Below, one piece after another: positions 6,583-11,123 of a DNA stretch of 11,123 bases; within the stretch, counting starts at the first letter, position 1; each line of letters starts with the position of its first letter. Under the pieces are notes generated by a model. That model worked only from the letters and a program-made list of their open reading frames with translations, did no database searches and was not told where the DNA came from. This stretch comes from Ruminiclostridium sp. (GTDB taxonomy: Bacteria; Bacillota_A; Clostridia; Oscillospirales; Ruminococcaceae): contig JAFZOA010000407.1 of NCBI GenBank assembly GCA_017550775.1, positions 1 to 11,123 of the forward strand. Direction: 5' to 3'. A program made the position numbers and the translations under genes.

Positions 6583-7458
6583 TTAAGCGTTTTTCAGCAG
6601 TTCTTTCAGCTCGTCGGCGGTGAACTTATACTTCCTGTCGCAGAAGTGACAGCACACTTCTGTCTCGTACTGCTCCTCCGACAGCCGTTTAAGCTCGTCG
6701 CGCCCGAGACTCAGCAGTATCTGCTCGGTACGTTCGCGGCTGCAATTGCAGTAATACCGGCACTCCCACTCGTCGAGCACCTCTCCGTCCAGCCCTTCCA
6801 ACCCCATTCGTGCGATGTCTTCCGGAGACCGACCCTGTTCCATGAGCTCGGTCACGGACTGCATAGTTTTGATATTGCGCTCTATCACGTCTATGGCTTT
6901 CTCGTTTATCGGCGGTACGAGCTGTATCAGGAACCCGCCCGCGTGCTTTACTGTCCAGTCGCGGTCAACAAGCACTCCGAGGGCGCAGACTGTCGGTATC
7001 TGCTCGCTTATGGCGTAGTAGCTCGTGATGTCCTCGGCTATCTCGCCTGAAACGATAGGCACCTGCGTTGCGTAGGGCTCTTTAAGCCCGAGGTCTTTGA
7101 TGACCCCGAGAAAGCCGTCCGTGCCGACATACCCGGACACGTCGAGCTTGCCGTTCGGTTTGAGCGGAAGGTCGGCGTTCACGTTGTCGGCATAGCACTT
7201 GACGTTGCCCATGTAGTCCGCCGCGACAACGATGTTTCCGGCGGGACCGTTCCCGTTCATGCGCAGAGTTAGCCTGTCGTCCTCGGATTTGAGCATAGCG
7301 CCCATTATCGAGCCCGCGGTGGCGAGCCTTCCGAGCGCCGCCGTGGCGACAGGCGTTGTCTTATGCAGTCTGAATATCTCGTTTGCGATGTCCGTGGAGT
7401 CTATCGCGGAGCAAAGCACGCTCCCGTCCGCAGACAGCGCTCTGACTATCTTTGCCAA
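6583..7458 (-). CDS. hslO: Hsp33 redox-regulated holdase chaperone
   Basis: Hsp33 is a cytosolic chaperone that is inactive when reduced and zinc-bound, and becomes active when oxidation releases zinc and unfolds its redox switch. The 291-aa length is typical. The zinc ligands are the expected C-x-C (C237, C239) and C-x2-C (C270, C273), with extra cysteines C233 and C269 beside them. N-terminal features of the family include ALGRLATAGSIMGAML and the Gly-rich NGNGPAGNIVVAADYMGNV stretch. Initiation is at TTG7458 because the only nearby ATG is out of frame and soon stops. An AAGGAG lies 10 nt upstream, inside the end of the methyltransferase gene, whose stop is 4 bp before this start. Confidence 0.97.
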   Translation of the reverse strand: MAKIVRALSADGSVLCSAIDSTDIANEIFRLHKTTPVATAALGRLATAGSIMGAMLKSEDDRLTLRMNGNGPAGNIVVAADYMGNVKCYADNVNADLPLKPNGKLDVSGYVGTDGFLGVIKDLGLKEPYATQVPIVSGEIAEDITSYYAISEQIPTVCALGVLVDRDWTVKHAGGFLIQLVPPINEKAIDVIERNIKTMQSVTELMEQGRSPEDIARMGLEGLDGEVLDEWECRYYCNCSRERTEQILLSLGRDELKRLSEEQYETEVCCHFCDRKYKFTADELKELLKNA

Positions 7459-7462
7459 TGTA

Positions 7463-8215
7463 TCATATCTCCTTGTTCTTTGCTGTCACGAGCCGCGCCG
7501 CGAAGGTAAGCTTCTCGCTTTTTCCGCCGGGTTCGTTCAATGTCGGGTATTCATACACCGCGCAAAGCTCAAAGCCCGCCTCTTTGAGCAGGCTTTCGAT
7601 CTTTTCCCTCGGCCACGCGGTCTCGGTAAAGAAGTCCGAGCTTCGTGTGTATGTACCGTCCTCGTTTCTCTCGAAGAAGTCAAGCTGTATCTCGGTCACA
7701 CCTTCGCCGGCGTACTCATTCTCCCACACGCAGAACACCCTGTCGGTCTCATAGACGTAGGTGCTGTCCGCGAGGATATGCTCGTGCTTGTAGGGCGTGT
7801 TCACGTCGAACACGAATACGCCTCCCGCGTTCAGGAACAAAGACACCCGCCCGAACACCTCTCGCAGCTCGTCATCGCTTTCAAGGTGGTTAAGGCTGTC
7901 GAGGGCGCAGACCGCCGCGTCGATAGTCCCGAACATATCGAGCTCCGTCATGTCCTGGCAGAGGTACTGAATACCCTCGTGCGGCTTTGAGAGCGCGATG
8001 TCCAGCATTTCCGGCGATCCGTCGGTGCCGATCACATCATAGCCCCTGCCGGAAAGCAGCACAGAAAGACTCCCCGTACCGCAGGCGAGGTCGAGCAGTA
8101 TCCCTTTCCTTCCGCCGAAGCGGGAAATGATGCTGTCGTAGTACTCCGCGAGCGCAGGGTAGTCTATATTTGCGGTGAGCTCGTCGTAGTATTTTGCGAA
8201 GGAATCGTAGCTCAT
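7463..8215 (-). CDS. Class I SAM-dependent methyltransferase, YqeM-like
   Basis: The 250-aa protein opens with a YqeM-type YDSFAKYYDELT region. Motif I LLDLACGTG (40-48) binds S-adenosylmethionine, followed by the acidic motif II strand end (VIGTDGSPEML), a CQDMTEL post-II segment and DAAVCALDSLNHL at motif IV. The C-terminal half is beta-rich, with many aromatic and acidic residues. Methyl acceptor unknown; relatives are annotated only as class I methyltransferases. Its ATG overlaps the stop of the upstream regulator (ATGA at 8212-8215), so the two are translationally coupled, and it ends just before hslO. Confidence 0.92.
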   Translation of the reverse strand: MSYDSFAKYYDELTANIDYPALAEYYDSIISRFGGRKGILLDLACGTGSLSVLLSGRGYDVIGTDGSPEMLDIALSKPHEGIQYLCQDMTELDMFGTIDAAVCALDSLNHLESDDELREVFGRVSLFLNAGGVFVFDVNTPYKHEHILADSTYVYETDRVFCVWENEYAGEGVTEIQLDFFERNEDGTYTRSSDFFTETAWPREKIESLLKEAGFELCAVYEYPTLNEPGGKSEKLTFAARLVTAKNKEI

Positions 8216-8517
8216 CCCATTTTGCCCTGCTTGCGCAGACGCTCAAATACCACGCTGTAACCGTCCCTGCCTGTCTGGAGGGTACGGTTTACGCGGCTAA
8301 TGGTAGCGGTGCTTGCGCTGGTGATATCAACGATGTCCGCGTAGACTTTATCCTCGGTGAGGTACTTTGCAACCACGAGTCTCTGTGAAATGGAAGCGAG
8401 CTCCTGCACTGTGCAGAGATCCTCGAAGAACGCTTCGCACTCCTCGATGTTCTTGAGCTGAAGGACTGCTTCATAGAGAAATTCACGGTTTTCATAGTTT
8501 ATCTGACGCTTTTTCAT
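8212..8517 (-). CDS. YerC/YecD-family TrpR-related DNA-binding protein
   Basis: This 101-aa all-helical protein matches the YerC/YecD branch of the TrpR superfamily. An N-terminal helical part holds FLYEAVLQLKN and CTVQELASISQRL. A helix-turn-helix (about 54-80) has recognition-helix sequence SASTATISRVNRTL, close to the TrpR pattern, and a short tail ends FERLRKQGKMG. A frame extension upstream is possible, but ATG8517 has AAAGGA at ideal spacing and begins the conserved MKKRQI start. As first gene of the operon, adjacent to divergent promoters, it could regulate itself and the diguanylate cyclase (inference). Ligand and operator are unknown. Confidence 0.93.
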   Translation of the reverse strand: MKKRQINYENREFLYEAVLQLKNIEECEAFFEDLCTVQELASISQRLVVAKYLTEDKVYADIVDITSASTATISRVNRTLQTGRDGYSVVFERLRKQGKMG

Positions 8518-8532
8518 TTTACTGTCCTTTCC

Positions 8533-8547
8533 GACCCGCCCCGGGTC
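8533..8547 (-). promoter_or_regulatory. Perfect GC-rich inverted repeat in the leader of the YerC-like gene
   Basis: GACCCG (8533-8538) and CGGGTC (8542-8547) form a perfect dyad with a 3-nt centre, 2 nt upstream of the ribosome site (8525-8530). As RNA it is a compact hairpin that could affect ribosome access. As DNA it is a plausible repressor operator downstream of the promoter. Function is inferred from position only. Confidence 0.45.
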
Positions 8548-8584
8548 AAGCGGCACTTTACCGCATAACGTATTACTATACTAC

Positions 8585-8613
8585 AGTTTATCACTCGAAA
8601 GCCAAAAAGTCAA
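8585..8613 (-). promoter_or_regulatory. Promoter of the six-gene minus-strand operon
   Basis: On the minus strand, -35 TTGACT (8608-8613) and extended -10 TGA-TAAACT (8585-8590) have a 17-bp spacer. The weaker -10 is compensated by the TG dinucleotide. Transcription would start near 8578, giving a leader of about 60 nt before ATG8517. Confidence 0.72.
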
Positions 8614-8636
8614 TACTTTTTTAATAATTTATTGTC

Positions 8637-8665
8637 TTGACTTATCGGGATAAATGATGTATAAT
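8637..8665 (+). promoter_or_regulatory. Promoter of the diguanylate cyclase gene
   Basis: The -35 TTGACT (8637-8642) and -10 TATAAT (8660-8665) have a 17-bp spacer. Its -35 element and that of the divergent operon face each other as a perfect inverted repeat AAGTCAA / TTGACTT across 23 bp of AT-rich DNA. The predicted start near 8672 leaves a leader of about 130 nt. Confidence 0.85.
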
Positions 8666-8671
8666 AAAAGT

Positions 8672-8802
8672 TAACGCCAAACGGTGAGGTCGTCTGTGAA
8701 AGCGGAAAAGAACGCTGTCACAGCCGCTAATGTGTATAACGTATGGTATAATATGATGTTGGTCGGGTAATACCGACTGACATATTGTGGAGGTAACCGG
8801 AT
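8672..8802 (+). promoter_or_regulatory. Structured 5' leader of the diguanylate cyclase mRNA
   Basis: Two hairpins can be drawn. Hairpin 1 pairs CTGTGA (8694-8699) with TCACAG (8718-8723) and AGCG (8701-8704) with CGCT (8713-8716), with one A-G mismatch and an 8-nt purine loop. Hairpin 2 pairs ATGTTGGTCGG (8756-8766) with CCGACTGACAT (8773-8783), including two G-U pairs, with loop GTAATA, ending 5 nt before the GGAGG ribosome site (8789-8793). Neither has a U-run, so control of translation rather than termination would be expected. It does not match the c-di-GMP-I or c-di-GMP-II riboswitch consensus as I know them. Confidence 0.5.
8744..8752 (+). promoter_or_regulatory. Possible secondary extended -10 promoter of the cyclase gene
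   Basis: TGG followed by TATAAT (8747-8752) is an extended -10 motif, but the region 17 bp upstream (CCGCTA) does not resemble a -35 box. It would give a short leader lacking hairpin 1 and cutting into hairpin 2. Weak support. Confidence 0.3.
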
Positions 8803-10308
8803 TTGGAAAAGAAGAAAAAGCGGTTCTCAATAGGGTCGAAAATGTATCTGTTCGTGACCTGCATAGTTCTCGCTGCGGTCTTCGGTACAGCAGCACTCTC
8901 ATATTTCATAAGCGCCGGACAGATAGATACATACTTCAAGCGCCTTGCGTACAACTCGGCAACAAACTTCGCATCGTTTATGGATACCGACTTCCTTGAG
9001 GAACTGAAAACTGTCGCTGCTTCCGACGAATTTCAGGCTATGAGAGACCGGGCGGAGGAAGAAGACAACGAGAGCGAGCTTGAGGAGTACCTTACCGAGA
9101 AGGGGCTTTGGGACAGGTACTGCGAAGAGAGAGACCTTCTCTGCACCTATCTTTACAATATGGAAGATATCAAGTATCTGTACGTTATTGTTCTCGGTCC
9201 CGCCGATGCCGAGAGTGATATGTTCCTGCTCGACGACTACGACAACCCGATCTATGAAACGGGCTACTATGAGGAACGGGAGTCTGAGCTTCGTGGAATG
9301 GATCCTACGAGGGATATCGAGCCCACGATCAATAACGGAGACTGGGGCTGGCTGTGCTCCGCCTATGCTCCGGTACGCAACCAGAGCGGTAAGATAGTAT
9401 GTCACGTCGGCTGTGATGTTGATATGGAAGATATCATGAAGGAACGTGTCAACTTCCTTGTATATACCCTTATCGGCGCGTTCGTATTCACCGTGCTCGT
9501 GCTTCTCGGTGCCATACTGTTTGCGAACCGCGTTGTAGTCCGTCCCCTCAACCTGCTTACTGCGGAGACCAGGAAGTTCAGACCGGCGGAGAATATCACC
9601 TATGAACAGGCGGGCGTCATTGATATTGATCTTAAGAGCCGCGACGAGATAAGCGATATCTATAATGTTATCCGTTCAATGGAGAAAAATATCGTGGATT
9701 ACCTGAACGACCTCTCCGGAATGCATCAGGAGAAGCTGAACATGATGCTGAACCTCAGAAAAGCCGAGGATGATATCAAGGAGAGGGAAGAAAAGATCGG
9801 CGAGATAAGCAAGGAAGCGTACCGTGATCCGCTTACCGGTACCGGAAACAAAGCCTCCTACAACAAGAAGGCGGAACAGCTCAACGAACAGATCTCCTCC
9901 GGGGCTGCCGAGTTCGGAATACTCATGGCCGATCTCAACAACCTGAAGAAGATAAACGACGAGTTCGGACACAAAGCCGGCGACAACTATATTATTGGCT
10001 GCTCGCACATTATATGCGAGATATACAAACATTCTCCCGTGTTCAGGATAGGCGGGGACGAGTTTGTGGTCATTCTCCAGGGTTCCGACTATAAGAACAG
10101 GTACGCCCTTTATGAACAGATCACCTCTGAGTTTGCGAAAACCTTTGCAGATATGTCTGTGGATCCACCAGACAGGTATTCCGCTTCTGTCGGAATGGCG
10201 GAATACGCCGCTGACGACAGCATGGTAGAGCTTGTGTTCAAACGTGCAGATAAGGCAATGTATGTGAACAAAGTCAAATTCAAAACTGAGAACGGAAGCT
10301 ATCGCTGA
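8803..10308 (+). CDS. Membrane-anchored diguanylate cyclase (Cache-like sensor, HAMP, GGDEF)
   Basis: The 501-aa protein makes c-di-GMP from two GTP at the inner face of the membrane. A basic N-terminus (EKKKKR) precedes membrane segment 1 (about 14-37). An extracytoplasmic sensor (about 38-215) resembles a Cache domain, ending in the typical SAYAPVRNQSGKIV block. Segment 2 (about 217-241) leads to a HAMP-like linker, a coiled coil (about 310-338), and a GGDEF domain (about 339-497). The domain opens with DPLTGTGNK (342-350), has Asp377 in ADLNNLKKIND for metal binding, and an intact GGDEF at 417-421. The inhibitory RxxD site five residues before GGDEF reads YKHS, so product inhibition at the I-site is probably absent. 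Start is TTG8803 behind GGAGG (8789-8793), 9 nt away. The sensed signal is unknown. It is monocistronic. Confidence 0.94.
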   Translation: MEKKKKRFSIGSKMYLFVTCIVLAAVFGTAALSYFISAGQIDTYFKRLAYNSATNFASFMDTDFLEELKTVAASDEFQAMRDRAEEEDNESELEEYLTEKGLWDRYCEERDLLCTYLYNMEDIKYLYVIVLGPADAESDMFLLDDYDNPIYETGYYEERESELRGMDPTRDIEPTINNGDWGWLCSAYAPVRNQSGKIVCHVGCDVDMEDIMKERVNFLVYTLIGAFVFTVLVLLGAILFANRVVVRPLNLLTAETRKFRPAENITYEQAGVIDIDLKSRDEISDIYNVIRSMEKNIVDYLNDLSGMHQEKLNMMLNLRKAEDDIKEREEKIGEISKEAYRDPLTGTGNKASYNKKAEQLNEQISSGAAEFGILMADLNNLKKINDEFGHKAGDNYIIGCSHIICEIYKHSPVFRIGGDEFVVILQGSDYKNRYALYEQITSEFAKTFADMSVDPPDRYSASVGMAEYAADDSMVELVFKRADKAMYVNKVKFKTENGSYR

Positions 10309-10347
10309 CAGCCGGGAAATGCTTCCGCAGTACGAATAATACAGTAT

Positions 10348-10393
10348 CACAGCTCCCTTTGCAAAAACGTAAAAGGAGCTGTGTTCATGTTGC
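10348..10393 (+). terminator. Hairpin terminator after the diguanylate cyclase gene
   Basis: CACAGCTCC (10348-10356) pairs perfectly with GGAGCTGTG (10375-10383), and an inner TTT/AAA extends the stem. The tail TTCATGTTGC is poor in T, so this is a less efficient terminator than others in the window, but it is the only candidate in the 40-75 nt after the stop codon. Confidence 0.65.
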
Positions 10394-10438
10394 TAAAGCA
10401 TATGAACAAATGCGTTTTATACCGGAAAAGAAGCCGGT
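10383..10438 (+). repeat. Two further inverted repeats in the intergenic region
   Basis: GTTCAT (10383-10388) pairs with ATGAAC (10402-10407), with an inner TGCT/AGCA stem and a 2-nt loop. Next, ACCGG (10421-10425) pairs with CCGGT (10434-10438). Both lie between the terminator hairpin and the next promoter. The 10309-10540 stretch holds no convincing open reading frame; it consists of these hairpins and the downstream promoter. Confidence 0.55.
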
Positions 10439-10473
10439 GAACGCCCGAAAATTAAAAAAATTTGCGCAAAACG

Positions 10474-10502
10474 ATGACAAAATCGCAAAAATATGATATA
10501 AT
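10474..10502 (+). promoter_or_regulatory. Promoter of the cytidylate-kinase-like gene
   Basis: -35 ATGACA (10474-10479) and -10 TATAAT (10497-10502) with a 17-bp spacer; TGA just before the -10 adds an extended element. Predicted start near 10509, about 30 nt before the start codon. Confidence 0.83.
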
Positions 10503-10540
10503 GATACCGGATACTTTTGCATCGCAAAGGAGGCATCATC

Positions 10541-11123
10541 ATGAAAAAAACAGTTATCACAGTCTCAAGGGAATACGGATCGGGCGGAAGGCTCATAGGG
10601 AAGAAGCTTGCCGACGAGCTCGGTATCGCTTTCTATGACGGCGAGCTCCTGTCGCTCGTGGCGAAGGAGAGCGGCTATACCGAGGAGTTCGTCCGCCGCA
10701 ACGATCAGAAGAAGACCCAGAGCCTCTTGTACCACCTTTATATCGGGAGCCAGATACTCCCCGCTTCCGACATGATCTTCATAGCGCAGTCCCGCGTGAT
10801 AAAGGATCTCTACAACAAGGAGAACTGCGTTATCGTAGGCCGCTGTGCGGACTATGTCCTGCGCGGGTATGAGGGAGTCATAAATGTTTTCGTGACCGCG
10901 CCGTTTGAGAGCAGGATAGCCCGCGTTCGCGACGAGTACGGCGAGAAGCCCGAGAACGGCAACTTCAACGCCTACCTCACCAAGAAGGACAAGAGCCGTA
11001 TAGCCTACTACAATTACTTTGCGGACGACGCGTGGGGAAAGGTGCAGACCTATGACATATCGGTGAACTCCGACATCGGCATAGACAAGTGCGCCGATCT
11101 GCTTGCACAGTATATAAAGGAAA
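10541..11123 (+). CDS. Cytidylate kinase-like protein (Cytidylate_kin2 family), 3' end outside window
   Basis: The first 194 codons are open and reach the window edge; no stop is present. The start ATG10541 has an excellent AAAGGAGG site (10526-10533). The N-terminus MKKTVITVSREYGSGGRLIG carries the variant P-loop SREYGSGG typical of the Cytidylate_kin2 family. It is followed by LADELGIAFYDGELL, a CVIVGRCADYVL strand (about 107-118), a VFVTAPFESRIARV segment like the lid/NMP-binding region, and KKDKSRIAYYNYF near residue 150. These proteins are P-loop NMP-kinase relatives widespread in Clostridia. Their true substrate is not established and they are distinct from the essential cmk gene. The partial protein already covers most of a family length of roughly 200 aa. 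Confidence 0.93.
   Translation, partial: MKKTVITVSREYGSGGRLIGKKLADELGIAFYDGELLSLVAKESGYTEEFVRRNDQKKTQSLLYHLYIGSQILPASDMIFIAQSRVIKDLYNKENCVIVGRCADYVLRGYEGVINVFVTAPFESRIARVRDEYGEKPENGNFNAYLTKKDKSRIAYYNYFADDAWGKVQTYDISVNSDIGIDKCADLLAQYIKE

Noticed and set aside
8518..8556. Longer N-terminus for the YerC-like protein
   Set aside because: It would run through the ribosome site and the GC-rich dyad. The family start MKKRQI is at 8517.
8672..8802. A c-di-GMP riboswitch in front of the diguanylate cyclase
   Set aside because: I looked for the conserved c-di-GMP-I core and GNRA tetraloop and for c-di-GMP-II features and did not see them. Only the generic hairpins can be supported.
1..11123. CRISPR array, transposon, phage or attachment site
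   Set aside because: No regularly spaced repeats, no transposase or integrase reading frame and no terminal inverted repeats were found. The tRNA genes are intact, with no duplicated 3' ends.

Overview
The window (about 11.1 kb, moderately GC-rich) reads as chromosomal DNA of a Gram-positive anaerobe, most likely a Clostridia member near Ruminococcus/Oscillospiraceae. Supporting this are strong AGGAGG-type ribosome sites, near-consensus sigma-A promoters with 17-bp spacers, a YerC-type TrpR-like regulator, Hsp33, QueA, a Cytidylate_kin2-type kinase, and histidine-kinase-like sequence of the style common in Clostridia. This placement is inferred from gene content; no rRNA or other marker is present.

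Layout. (1) 1-314, minus strand: a tRNA-Met(CAT)/tRNA-Glu(TTC) pair with its own promoter and a terminator-like hairpin. (2) 406-1190, plus strand: a promoter, an unrecognised four-helix membrane protein with a coiled-coil insert and a Gly/Pro tail, and a strong terminator. (3) 1221-4032, plus strand: a perfect-consensus promoter drives a two-gene signalling operon. The first gene encodes a HisKA-REC-HD-GYP-HPt protein with no ATPase domain. The second encodes a tandem-receiver protein whose first receiver is degenerate. A bidirectional terminator closes the operon. (4) 4042-8613, minus strand: a tightly packed six-gene operon of a YerC-like regulator, YqeM-like methyltransferase, Hsp33, alpha/beta hydrolase, QueA and a flavodoxin-fold oxidoreductase. 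(5) 8637-10383, plus strand: divergent from that operon, a membrane-anchored GGDEF diguanylate cyclase with a structured leader of about 130 nt. (6) 10348-10540: an intergenic region with hairpins and a promoter. (7) From 10541: a cytidylate-kinase-like gene that runs off the window.

How the parts relate. The window carries both a predicted c-di-GMP synthase (GGDEF) and a predicted c-di-GMP phosphodiesterase (HD-GYP), on either side of a housekeeping tRNA-modification and redox-stress operon. The phosphodiesterase is embedded in a phosphorelay scaffold (HisKA, REC, HPt) that lacks its own kinase ATPase. It is co-transcribed with a likely receiver partner, so its phosphate must come from a kinase encoded elsewhere. 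The most unusual items are this phosphorelay/HD-GYP protein with its dual-receiver partner, and the two-hairpin leader in front of the cyclase. Nothing here looks like a mobile element, phage, CRISPR array or defence island.
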